A stretch of 64,000 nucleotides of DNA from Anisus vortex (lineage: Eukaryota > Mollusca > Gastropoda > Planorbidae): positions 24,327,844 to 24,391,843 of the forward strand of contig OX421496.1 of NCBI GenBank assembly GCA_949126835.1, given 5' to 3'. Made by a program: the position numbers and the translations under genes. Positions 12,601 to 27,600 of this stretch are shown one piece after another. The notes under the pieces are model-generated. The model worked only from the letters and a program-made list of their open reading frames with translations, did not search any database and was not told where the DNA came from. Numbering within the stretch: position 1 is the stretch's first letter; each line of letters begins with the position of its first letter.

Positions 12601-15600
12601 CTACTCTTATGGACATTGACCCATCCACAGTCATAAGTGCAATAGATGCGGTCAGATACAAGTAAGGAACATAGTGTACAGCTTTATGAAAGTTTGTCTG
12701 TAGAAGTCATAAATGCTCATACATTTGACTCAAGCTTATATATCTATAAATATTCTTGATATTTTTTTTTTGCAATGAAGGATGTTAGCATTGGACTTAA
12801 CAAAGAAAAGCCTTGAGGTGTTGATCCACAATTTGAACTCCAAACAGTTTGATGAAAAAATCTTGGCAGTGACATGTGAAGTAATTCAGTCTATTCTTCA
12901 TGACAAAGTACTGTCCCCTGCTGTTTCTAGTGAGTCATGCTTTATTTCTACCCACTGATCTATAAAAAGAATGGATTAGGCACGGAAGTAACATTCTTGA
13001 AGACAAATAAATAGGCTTTCATGTGACTTACACTTATCTATGAAATTATATTTCCTAAACACTGACCTGTAAATACATTTCAAGTGACTTAGACTTCCTT
13101 TTTATCTTATGGATTTGTTCTAATCATAAGTGGTTTATTCCTGTAACTCGCTTATTTAGATAAGTAAATAGTGGGAAAGGCGAATTCATTTTGGCTTCAA
13201 TTTGCGCAAATATATTTAATATGGAGGCGCTATCCATTCTTTTTATAGTAAAGTAGTATTTTTTTAAATGTCCATTTCATACTATACAAAAAAACTACAA
13301 CAAAAATTAAAGTCTAATATGTAGGAATCAAAATACTTTTGTCATACATTTTTAGTCTGATACTGCTGAGCTTATATTCATCCCCAAGGGCTGTGCTCAT
13401 ACCCTTGTTAGCAAAGAAAGAATTAAAAGCTATATTTCATCTCTAGCATAGTGCTGTAAAGGCATTATACTTTAAATATTGTTATTTCAGTGTGTGTGTC
13501 TGTCTACTACTTGAGTCCCAATTAAACTAGTGGAGATACAAATTAGGAATTACCAAACAGCTTTTAAAGAAATTAATTGAGAAGCACCTTTGTGATTTAA
13601 TTATACAATTATTGTATTCGTCTGCTGTTAATGGCTGCAAGCATCAATTGAAAAATCAAACCTAAAAAATTATAGTTTCTGAAATAAAGGATAATGCAGC
13701 TCGCTGAACTAATAACTCTTCTAAATTTGAGTGTCCATATTGACAATAAACCCTATAGGATATAATGAAATGTTCAGAGATGTATATTGTAACTGAACAA
13801 ACAAAAAACTAGAGAGAAAAAAACATGATCGCAATTGTTTAATTGAATGGAAGCAGGTTTAATGACATTAATTAAATGGCCAAATAATTTTGTCTATTTT
13901 TACAAACATAAGCAGACCAATTGTTGTATAAACAGTTGATACATTACAAAAAAAAGCAATTTATTTTAAAAACTTAATATGAATAGGTCTAAATTTAATT
14001 GTACTGTCTTATGTTTTTTTTGTGCTAATTCCAAGAAAATATATTGTTCACTTTATTTATTTTGATTAACTCCAATAATCTCTTAATTATTAAATAGCTA
14101 AAAATTGAATGGAGATTACTGAGGGTATATCAAACAACCTAAATATTCCATAATTTCATTCTCATTTATTCAAATACTCCCCCTGAATACACCATAGTTT
14201 CAAACAACCTAAATATTCCATCATTTAATTCTCACTTATTCAAATGCTCCCCCTGAATCCACCATAGTTTCAAACAACCTAAATATTCCATCATTTAATT
14301 CTCACTTATTCAAATGCTCCCCCTGAATCCACCATAGTTTCAAACAACCTAAATATTCCATCATTTAATTCTCACTTATTCAAATGCTCCCCCTGAATCC
14401 ACCATAGTTTCAAACAACCTAAATATTCCATCATTTAATTCTCACTTATTCAAATGCTCCCCCTGAATCCACCATAGTTTCAAACAACCTAAATATTCCA
14501 TCATTTAATTCTCACTTATTCAAATGCTCCCCCTGAATCCACCATAGTTTCAAACAACCTAAATATTCCATCATTTAATTCTCACTTATTCAAATGCTCC
14601 CCCTGAATCCACCATAGTTTCAAACAACCTAAATATTCCATCATTTAATTCTCACTTATTCAAATGCTCCCCCTGAATCCACCATAGTTTCAAACAACCT
14701 AAATATTCCATCATTTAATTCTCACTTATTCAAATGCTCCCCCTGAATCCACCATAGTTTCAAACAACCTAAATATTCCATCATTTAATTCTCACTTATT
14801 CAAATGCTCCCCCTGAATCCACCATAGTTTCAAACAACCTAAATATTCCATCATTTAATTCTCACTTATTCAAATGCTCCCCCTGAATCCACCAGAGTTT
14901 CAAACAACCTAAATATTCCATCATTTAATTCTCACTTATTCAAATGCTCCCCCTGAATCCACCATAGTTTCAAACAACCTAAATATTCCATCATTTAATT
15001 CTCACTTATTCAAATGCTCCCCCTGAATCCACCATAGTTTCAAACAACCTAAATATTCCATCATTTAATTCTCACTTATTCAAATGCTCCCCCTGAATCC
15101 ACCATAGTTTCAAACAACCTAAATATTCCATCATTTAATTCTCACTTATTCAAATGCTCCCCCTGAATCCACCATAGTTTCAAACAACCTAAATATTCCA
15201 TCATTTAATTCTCACTTATTCAAATGCTCCCCCTGAATACACCATAGTTTCAAACAACCTAAATATTCCATCATTTAATTCTCACTTATTCAAATGCTCC
15301 CCCTGAATCCACCATAGTTTCAAACAACCTAAATATTCCATCATTTAATTCTCACTTATTCAAATGCTCCCCCTGAATCCACCATAGTTTCAAACAACCT
15401 AAATATTCCATCATTTAATTCTCACTTATTCAAATGCTCCCCCTGAATCCACCATAGTTTCAAACAACCTAAATATTCCATCATTTAATTCTCACTTATT
15501 CAAATGCTCCCCCTGAATCCACCATAGTTTCAAACAACCTAAATATTCCATCATTTAATTCTCACTTTTTCAAATGCTCCCCCTGAATCCACCATAGTTT

Positions 15601-18600
15601 CAAACAACCTAAATATTCCATCATTTAATTCTCACTTATTCAAATGCTCCCCCTGAATCCACCATAGTTTCAAACAACCTAAATATTCCATCATTTCATT
15701 CTCACTTATTCAAATGCTCCCCCTGAATCCACCATAGTTTCAAACAACCTAAATATTCCATCATTTAATTCTCACTTATTCAAATGCTCCCCCTGAATCC
15801 ACCATAGTTTCAAACAACCTAAATATTCCATCATTTAATTCTCACTTATTCAAATGCTCCCCCTGAATCCACCATAGTTTCAAACAACCTAAATATTCCA
15901 TCATTTAATTCTCACTTATTCAAATGCTCCCCCTGAATCCACCATAGTTTCAAACAACCTAAATATTCCATCATTTAATTCTCACTTATTCAAATGCTCC
16001 CCCTGAATCCACCATAGTTTCAAACAACCTAAATATTCCATCATTTAATTCTCACTTATTCAAATGCTCCCCCTGAATCCACCATAGTTTCAAACAACCT
16101 AAATATTCCATCATTTAATTCTCACTTATTCAAATGCTCCCCCTGAATCCACCATAGTTTCAAACAACCTAAATATTCCATCATTTAATTCTCACTTATT
16201 CAAATGCTCCCCCTGAATCCACCATAGTTTCAAACAACCTAAATATTCCATCATTTAATTCTCACTATTTCAAATGCTCCCCCTGAATCCACCATAGTTT
16301 CAAACAACCTAAATATTCCATCATTTAATTCTCACTTATTCAAATGCTCCCCCTGAATCCACCATAGTTTCAAACAACCTAAATATTCCATCATTTAATT
16401 CTCACTTATTCAAATGCTCCCCCTGAATCCACCATAGTTTCAAACAACCTAAATATTCCATCATTTAATTCTCACTTATTCAAATGCTCCCCCTGAATCC
16501 ACCATAGTTTCAAACAACCTAAATATTCCATCATTTAATTCTCACTTATTCAAATGCTCCCCCTGAATCCACCAGAGTTTCAAACAACCTAAATATTCCA
16601 TCATTTAATTCTCACTTATTCAAATGCTCCCCCTGAATCCACCATAGTTTCAAACAACCTAAATATTCCATCATTTAATTCTCACTTATTCAAATGCTCC
16701 CCCTGAATCCACCATAGTTTCAAACAACCTAAATATTCCATCATTTAATTCTCACTTATTCAAATGCTCCCCCTGAATCCACCATAGTTTCAAACAACCT
16801 AAATATTCCATCATTTAATTCTCACTTATTCAAATGCTCCCCCTGAATCCACCATAGTTTCAAACAACCTAAATATTCCATCATTTAATTCTCACTTATT
16901 CAAATGCTCCCCCTGAATCCACCATAGTTTCAAACAACCTAAATATTCCATCATTTAATTCTCACTTATTCAAATGCTCCCCCTGAATCCACCATAGTTT
17001 CAAACAACCTAAATATTCCATCATTTAATTCTCACTTATTCAAATGCTCCCCCTGAATCCACCATAGTTTCAAACAACCTAAATATTCCATCATTTAATT
17101 CTCACTTATTCAAATGCTCCCCCTGAATCCACCAGAGTTTCAAACAACCTAAATATTCCATCATTTCATTCTCACTTATTCAAATGCTCCCCCTGAATCC
17201 ACCATAGTTTCAAACAACCTAAATATTCCATCATTTAATTCTCACTTATTCAAATGCTCCCCCTGAATCCACCATAGTTTCAAACAACCTAAATATTCCA
17301 TCATTTAATTCTCACTTATTCAAATGCTCCCCCTGAATCCACCATAGTTTCAAACAACCTAAATATTCCATCATTTAATTCTCACTTATTCAAATGCTCC
17401 CCCTGAATCCACCATAGTTTCAAACAACCTAAATATTCCATCATTTAATTCTCACTTATTCAAATGCTCCCCCTGAATCCACCATAGTTTCAAACAACCT
17501 AAATATTCCATCATTTAATTCTCACTTATTCAAATGCTCCCCCTGAATCCACCATAGTTTCAAACAACCTAAATATTCCATCATTTAATTCTCACTTATT
17601 CAAATGCTCCCCCTGAATCCACCAGAGTTTCAAACAACCTAAATATTCCATCATTTCATTCTCACTTATTCAAATGCTCCCCCTGAATCCACCATAGTTT
17701 CAAACAACCTAAATATTCCATCATTTAATTCTCACTTATTCAAATGCTCCCCCTGAATCCACCATAGTTTCAAACAACCTAAATATTCCATCATTTAATT
17801 CTCACTTATTCAAATGCTCCCCCTGAATCCACCATAGTTTCAAACAACCTAAATATTCCATCATTTAATTCTCACTTATTCAAATGCTCCCCCTGAATCC
17901 ACCATAGTTTCAAACAACCTAAATATTCCATCATTTAATTCTCACTTATTCAAATGCTCCCCCTGAATCCACCATAGTTTCAAACAACCTAAATATTCCA
18001 TCATTTAATTCTCACTTATTCAAATGCTCCCCCTGAATCCACCATAGTTTCAAACAACCTAAATATTCCATCATTTAATTCTCACTTATTCAAATGCTCC
18101 CCCTGAATCCACCATAGTTTCAAACAACCTAAATATTCCATCATTTAATTCTCACTTATTCAAATGCTCCCCCTGAATCCACCAGAGTTTCAAACAACCT
18201 AAATATTCCATCATTTAATTCTCACTTATTCAAATGCTCCCCCTGAATCCACCAGAGTTTCAAACAACCTAAATATTCCATCATTTAATTCTCACTTATT
18301 CAAATGCTCCCCCTGAATCCACCAGAGTTTCAAACAACCTAAATATTCCATCATTTAATTCTCACTTATTCAAATGCTCCCCCTGAATCCACCATAGTTT
18401 CAAACAACCTAAATATTCCATCATTTAATTCTCACTTATTCAAATGCTCCCCCTGAATCCACCATAGTTTCAAACAACCTAAATATTCCATCATTTAATT
18501 CTCACTTATTCAAATGCTCCCCCTGAATCCACCATAGTTTCAAACAACCTAAATATTCCATCATTTAATTCTCACTTATTCAAATGCTCCCCCTGAATCC

Positions 18601-21600
18601 ACCATAGTTTCAAACAACCTAAATATTCCATCATTTAATTCTCACTTATTCAAATGCTCCCCCTGAATCCACCATAGTTTCAAACAACCTAAATATTCCA
18701 TCATTTAATTCTCACTTATTCAAATGCTCCCCCTGAATCCACCATAGTTTCAAACAACCTAAATATTCCATCATTTAATTCTCACTTATTCAAATGCTCC
18801 CCCTGAATCCACCAGAGTTTCAAACAACCTAAATATTCCATCATTTAATTCTCACTTATTCAAATGCTCCCCCTGAATCCACCATAGTTTCAAACAACCT
18901 AAATATTCCATCATTTAATTCTCACTTATTCAAATGCTCCCCCTGAATCCACCATAGTTTCAAACAACCTAAATATTCCATCATTTAATTCTCACTTATT
19001 CAAATGCTCCCCCTGAATCCACCATAGTTTCAAACAACCTAAATATTCCATCATTTAATTCTCACTTATTCAAATGCTCCCCCTGAATCCACCATAGTTT
19101 CAAACAACCTAAATATTCCATCATTTAATTCTCACTTTTTCAAATGCTCCCCCTGAATCCACCATAGTTTCAAACAACCTAAATATTCCATCATTTAATT
19201 CTCACTTATTCAAATGCTCCCCCTGAATCCACCATAGTTTCAAACAACCTAAATATTCCATCATTTCATTCTCACTTATTCAAATGCTCCCCCTGAATCC
19301 ACCATAGTTTCAAACAACCTAAATATTCCATCATTTAATTCTCACTTATTCAAATGCTCCCCCTGAATCCACCAGAGTTTCAAACAACCTAAATATTCCA
19401 TCATTTCATTCTCACTTATTCAAATGCTCCCCCTGAATCCACCATAGTTTCAAACAACCTAAATATTCCATCATTTAATTCTCACTTATTCAAATGCTCC
19501 CCCTGAATCCACCATAGTTTCAAACAACCTAAATATTCCATCATTTAATTCTCACTTATTCAAATGCTCCCCCTGAATCCACCATAGTTTCAAACAACCT
19601 AAATATTCCATCATTTAATTCTCACTTATTCAAATGCTCCCCCTGAATCCACCATAGTTTCAAACAACCTAAATATTCCATCATTTAATTCTCACTTATT
19701 CAAATGCTCCCCCTGAATCCACCATAGTTTCAAACAACCTAAATATTCCATCATTTAATTCTCACTTATTCAAATGCTCCCCCTGAATCCACCATAGTTT
19801 CAAACAACCTAAATATTCCATCATTTAATTCTCACTTATTCAAATGCTCCCCCTGAATCCACCATAGTTTCAAACAACCTAAATATTCCATCATTTAATT
19901 CTCACTTATTCAAATGCTCCCCCTGAATCCACCAGAGTTTCAAACAACCTAAATATTCCATCATTTAATTCTCACTTATTCAAATGCTCCCCCTGAATCC
20001 ACCAGAGTTTCAAACAACCTAAATATTCCATCATTTAATTCTCACTTATTCAAATGCTCCCCCTGAATCCACCAGAGTTTCAAACAACCTAAATATTCCA
20101 TCATTTAATTCTCACTTATTCAAATGCTCCCCCTGAATCCACCATAGTTTCAAACAACCTAAATATTCCATCATTTAATTCTCACTTATTCAAATGCTCC
20201 CCCTGAATCCACCATAGTTTCAAACAACCTAAATATTCCATCATTTAATTCTCACTTATTCAAATGCTCCCCCTGAATCCACCATAGTTTCAAACAACCT
20301 AAATATTCCATCATTTAATTCTCACTTATTCAAATGCTCCCCCTGAATCCACCATAGTTTCAAACAACCTAAATATTCCATCATTTAATTCTCACTTATT
20401 CAAATGCTCCCCCTGAATCCACCATAGTTTCAAACAACCTAAATATTCCATCATTTAATTCTCACTTATTCAAATGCTCCCCCTGAATCCACCATAGTTT
20501 CAAACAACCTAAATATTCCATCATTTAATTCTCACTTATTCAAATGCTCCCCCTGAAACCACCATAGTTTCAAACAACCTAAATATTCCATCATTTAATT
20601 CTCACTTATTCAAATGCTCCCCCTGAATCCACCATAGTTTCAAACAACCTAAATATTCCATCATTTAATTCTCACTTATTCAAATGCTCCCCCTGAATCC
20701 ACCATAGTTTCAAACAACCTAAATATTCCATCATTTAATTCTCACTTATTCAAATGCTCCCCCTGAATCCACCATAGTTTCAAACAACCTAAATATTCCA
20801 TCATTTAATTCTCACTTATTCAAATGCTCCCCCTGAATCCACCATAGTTTCAAACAACCTAAATATTCCATCATTTAATTCTCACTTATTCAAATGCTCC
20901 CCCTGAATCCACCATAGTTTCAAACAACCTAAATATTCCATCATTTAATTCTCACTTATTCAAATGCTCCCCCTGAATCCACCATAGTTTCAAACAACCT
21001 AAATATTCCATCATTTAATTCTCACTTATTCAAATGCTCCCCCTGAATCCACCATAGTTTCAAACAACCTAAATATTCCATCATTTAATTCTCACTTATT
21101 CAAATGCTCCCCCTGAATCCACCAGAGTTTCAAACAACCTAAATATTCCATCATTTAATTCTCACTTATTCAAATGCTCCCCCTGAATCCACCATAGTTT
21201 CAAACATCCTAAATATTCCATCATTTAATTCTCACTTATTCAAATGCTCCCCCTGAATCCACCATAGTTTCAAACAACCTAAATATTCCATCATTTAATT
21301 CTCACTTATTCAAATGCTCCCCCTGAATCCACCATAGTTTCAAACAACCTAAATATTCCATCATTTAATTCTCAATTATTCAAATGCTCCCCCTGAATCC
21401 ACCATAGTTTCAAACAACCTAAATATTCCATCATTTAATTCTCACTTATTCAAATGCTCCCCCTGAATCCACCATAGTTTCAAACAACCTAAATATTCCA
21501 TCATTTAATTCTCACTTATTCAAATGCTCCCCCTGAATCCACCATAGTTTCAAACAACCTAAATATTCCATCATTTAATTCTCACTTATTCAAATGCTCC

Positions 21601-24600
21601 CCCTGAATCCACCATAGTTTCAAACAACCTAAATATTCCATCATTTAATTCTCACTTATTCAAATGCTCCCCCTGAATCCACCATAGTTTCAAACAACCT
21701 AAATATTCCATCATTTAATTCTCACTTATTCAAATGCTCCCCCTGAATCCACCATAGTTTCAAACAACCTAAATATTCCATCATTTAATTCTCACTTATT
21801 CAAATGCTCCCCCTGAATCCACCATAGTTTCAAACAACCTAAATATTCCATCATTTAATTCTCACTTATTCAAATGCTCCCCCTGAAACCACCATAGTTT
21901 CAAACAACCTAAATATTCCATCATTTAATTCTCACTTATTCAAATGCTCCCCCTGAATCCACCATAGTTTCAAACAACCTAAATATTCCATCATTTAATT
22001 CTCACTTATTCAAATGCTCCCCCTGAATCCACCATAGTTTCAAACAACCTAAATATTCCATCATTTAATTCTCACTTATTCAAATGCTCCCCCTGAATCC
22101 ACCATAGTTTCAAACAACCTAAATATTCCATCATTTAATTCTCACTTATTCAAATGCTCCCCCTGAATCCACCATAGTTTCAAACAACCTAAATATTCCA
22201 TCATTTAATTCTCACTTATTCAAATGCTCCCCCTGAATCCACCATAGTTTCAAACAACCTAAATATTCCATCATTTAATTCTCACTTATTCAAATGCTCC
22301 CCCTGAATCCACCATAGTTTCAAACAACCTAAATATTCCATCATTTAATTCTCACTTATTCAAATGCTCCCCCTGAATCCACCATAGTTTCAAACAACCT
22401 AAATATTCCATCATTTAATTCTCACTTATTCAAATGCTCCCCCTGAATCCACCAGAGTTTCAAACAACCTAAATATTCCATCATTTAATTCTCACTTATT
22501 CAAATGCTCCCCCTGAATCCACCATAGTTTCAAACATCCTAAATATTCCATCATTTAATTCTCACTTATTCAAATGCTCCCCCTGAATCCACCATAGTTT
22601 CAAACAACCTAAATATTCCATCATTTAATTCTCACTTATTCAAATGCTCCCCCTGAATCCACCATAGTTTCAAACAACCTAAATATTCCATCATTTAATT
22701 CTCAATTATTCAAATGCTCCCCCTGAATCCACCATAGTTTCAAACAACCTAAATATTCCATCATTTAATTCTCACTTATTCAAATGCTCCCCCTGAATCC
22801 ACCATAGTTTCAAACAACCTAAATATTCCATCATTTAATTCTCACTTATTCAAATGCTCCCCCTGAATCCACCAGAGTTTCAAACAACCTAAATATTCCA
22901 TCATTTAATTCTCACTTATTCAAATGCTCCCCCTGAATCCACCATAGTTTCAAACAACCTAAATATTCCATCATTTAATTCTCACTTATTCAAATGCTCC
23001 CCCTGAATCCACCATAGTTTCAAACAACCTAAATATTCCATCATTTAATTCTCACTTATTCAAATGCTCCCCCTGAATCCACCATAGTTTCAAACAACCT
23101 AAATATTCCATCATTTAATTCTCACTTATTCAAATGCTCCCCCTGAATCCACCATAGTTTCAAACAACCTAAATATTCCATCATTTAATTCTCACTTATT
23201 CAAATGCTCCCCCTGAATCCACCATAGTTTCAAACAACCTAAATATTCCATCATTTAATTCTCACTTATTCAAATGCTCCCCCTGAATCCACCATAGTTT
23301 CAAACAACCTAAATATTCCATCATTTAATTCTCACTTATTCAAATGCTCCCCCTGAATCCACCATAGTTTCAAACAACCTAAATATTCCATCATTTAATT
23401 CTCACTTATTCAAATGCTCCCCCTGAATCCACCAGAGTTTCAAACAACCTAAATATTCCATCATTTCATTCTCACTTATTCAAATGCTCCCCCTGAATCC
23501 ACCATAGTTTCAAACAACCTAAATATTCCATCATTTAATTCTCACTTATTCAAATGCTCCCCCTGAATCCACCATAGTTTCAAACAACCTAAATATTCCA
23601 TCATTTAATTCTCACTTATTCAAATGCTCCCCCTGAATCCACCATAGTTTCAAACAACCTAAATATTCCATCATTTAATTCTCACTTATTCAAATGCTCC
23701 CCCTGAATCCACCATAGTTTCAAACAACCTAAATATTCCATCATTTAATTCTCACTTATTCAAATGCTCCCCCTGAATCCACCATAGTTTCAAACAACCT
23801 AAATATTCCATCATTTAATTCTCACTTATTCAAATGCTCCCCCTGAATCCACCATAGTTTCAAACAACCTAAATATTCCATCATTTAATTCTCACTTATT
23901 CAAATGCTCCCCCTGAATCCACCATAGTTTCAAACAACCTAAATATTCCATCATTTAATTCTCACTTATTCAAATGCTCCCCCTGAATCCACCAGAGTTT
24001 CAAACAACCTAAATATTCCATCATTTAATTCTCACTTATTCAAATGCTCCCCCTGAATCCACCAGAGTTTCAAACAACCTAAATATTCCATCATTTAATT
24101 CTCACTTATTCAAATGCTCCCCCTGAATCCACCAGAGTTTCAAACAACCTAAATATTCCATCATTTAATTCTCACTTATTCAAATGCTCCCCCTGAATCC
24201 ACCATAGTTTCAAACAACCTAAATATTCCATCATTTAATTCTCACTTATTCAAATGCTCCCCCTGAATCCACCATAGTTTCAAACAACCTAAATATTCCA
24301 TCATTTAATTCTCACTTATTCAAATGCTCCCCCTGAATCCACCATAGTTTCAAACAACCTAAATATTCCATCATTTAATTCTCACTTATTCAAATGCTCC
24401 CCCTGAATCCACCATAGTTTCAAACAACCTAAATATTCCATCATTTAATTCTCACTTATTCAAATGCTCCCCCTGAATCCACCATAGTTTCAAACAACCT
24501 AAATATTCCATCATTTAATTCTCACTTATTCAAATGCTCCCCCTGAATCCACCATAGTTTCAAACAACCTAAATATTCCATCATTTAATTCTCACTTATT

Positions 24601-27600
24601 CAAATGCTCCCCCTGAAACCACCATAGTTTCAAACAACCTAAATATTCCATCATTTAATTCTCACTTATTCAAATGCTCCCCCTGAATCCACCATAGTTT
24701 CAAACAACCTAAATATTCCATCATTTAATTCTCACTTATTCAAATGCTCCCCCTGAATCCACCATAGTTTCAAACAACCTAAATATTCCATCATTTAATT
24801 CTCACTTATTCAAATGCTCCCCCTGAATCCACCATAGTTTCAAACAACCTAAATATTCCATCATTTAATTCTCACTTATTCAAATGCTCCCCCTGAATCC
24901 ACCATAGTTTCAAACAACCTAAATATTCCATCATTTAATTCTCACTTATTCAAATGCTCCCCCTGAATCCACCATAGTTTCAAACAACCTAAATATTCCA
25001 TCATTTAATTCTCACTTATTCAAATGCTCCCCCTGAATCCACCATAGTTTCAAACAACCTAAATATTCCATCATTTAATTCTCACTTATTCAAATGCTCC
25101 CCCTGAATCCACCATAGTTTCAAACAACCTAAATATTCCATCATTTAATTCTCACTTATTCAAATGCTCCCCCTGAATCCACCAGAGTTTCAAACAACCT
25201 AAATATTCCATCATTTAATTCTCACTTATTCAAATGCTCCCCCTGAATCCACCATAGTTTCAAACAACCTAAATATTCCATCATTTAATTCTCACTTATT
25301 CAAATGCTCCCCCTGAATCCACCATAGTTTCAAACAACCTAAATATTCCATCATTTAATTCTCACTTATTCAAATGCTCCCCCTGAATCCACCATAGTTT
25401 CAAACAACCTAAATATTCCATCATTTAATTCTCAATTATTCAAATGCTCCCCCTGAATCCACCATAGTTTCAAACAACCTAAATATTCCATCATTTAATT
25501 CTCACTTATTCAAATGCTCCCCCTGAATCCACCATAGTTTCAAACAACCTAAATATTCCATCATTTAATTCTCACTTATTCAAATGCTCCCCCTGAATCC
25601 ACCATAGTTTCAAACAACCTAAATATTCCATCATTTAATTCTCACTTATTCAAATGCTCCCCCTGAATCCACCAGAGTTTCAAACAACCTAAATATTCCA
25701 TCATTTAATTCTCACTTATTCAAATGCTCCCCCTGAATCCACCATAGTTTCAAACAACCCAAATATTCCATCATTTAATTCTCACTTATTCAAATGCTCC
25801 CCCTGAATCCACCAGAGTTTCAAACAACCTAAATATTCCATCATTTAATTCTCACTTATTCAAATGCTCCCCCTGAATCCACCATAGTTTCAAACAACCT
25901 AAATATTCCATCATTTAATTCTCACTTATTCAAATGCTCCCCCTGAATCCACCATAGTTTCAAACAACCTAAATATTCCATCATTTAATTCTCACTTATT
26001 CAAATGCTCCCCCTGAATCCACCATAGTTTCAAACAACCTAAATATTCCATCATTTAATTCTCACTTATTCAAATGCTCCCCCTGAATCCACCATAGTTT
26101 CAAACAACCTAAATATTCCATCATTTAATTCTCACTTATTCAAATGCTCCCCCTGAATCCACCATAGTTTCAAACAACCTAAATATTCCATCATTTAATT
26201 CTCACTTATTCAAATGCTCCCCCTGAATCCACCATAGTTTCAAACAACCTAAATATTCCATCATTTAATTCTCACTTATTCAAATGCTCCCCCTGAATCC
26301 ACCATAGTTTCAAACAACCTAAATATTCCATCATTTAATTCTCACTTATTCAAATGCTCCCCCTGAATCCACCATAGTTTCAAACAACCTAAATATTCCA
26401 TCATTTAATTCTCACTTATTCAAATGCTCCCCCTGAATCCACCATAGTTTCAAACAACCTAAATATTCCATCATTTAATTCTCACTTATTCAAATGCTCC
26501 CCCTGAATCCACCATAGTTTCAAACAACCTAAATATTCCATCATTTAATTCTCACTTATTCAAATGCTCCCCCTGAATCCACCATAGTTTCAAACAACCT
26601 AAATATTCCATCATTTAATTCTCACTTATTCAAATGCTCCCCCTGAATCCACCAGAGTTTCAAACAACCTAAATATTCCATCATTTAATTCTCACTTATT
26701 CAAATGCTCCCCCTGAATCCACCATAGTTTCAAACAACCTAAATATTCCATCATTTAATTCTCACTTATTCAAATGCTCCCCCTGAATGCACCATAGTTT
26801 CAAACAACCTAAATATTCCATCATTTAATTCTCACTTATTCAAATGCTCCCCCTGAATCCACCATAGTTTCAAACAACCTAAATATTCCATCATTTAATT
26901 CTCACTTATTCAAATGCTCCCCCTGAATCCACCATAGTTTCAAACAACCTAAATATTCCATCATTTAATTCTCACTTATTCAAATGCTCCCCCTGAATCC
27001 ACCATAGTTTCAAACAACCTAAATATTCCATCATTTAATTCTCACTTATTCAAATGCTCCCCCTGAATCCACCATAGTTTCAAACAACCTAAATATTCCA
27101 TCATTTAATTCTCACTTATTCAAATGCTCCCCCTGAATCCACCATAGTTTCAAACAACCTAAATATTCCATCATTTAATTCTCACTTATTCAAATGCTCC
27201 CCCTGAATCCACCATAGTTTCAAACAACCTAAATATTCCATCATTTAATTCTCACTTATTCAAATGCTCCCCCTGAATCCACCATAGTTTCAAACAACCT
27301 AAATATTCCATCATTTAATTCTCACTTATTCAAATGCTCCCCCTGAATCCACCATAGTTTCAAACAACCTAAATATTCCATCATTTAATTCTCACTTATT
27401 CAAATGCTCCCCCTGAATCCACCATAGTTTCAAACAACCTAAATATTCCATCATTTAATTCTCACTTATTCAAATGCTCCCCCTGAATCCACCAGAGTTT
27501 CAAACAACCTAAATATTCCATCATTTAATTCTCACTTATTCAAATGCTCCCCCTGAATCCACCATAGTTTCAAACAACCTAAATATTCCATCATTTAATT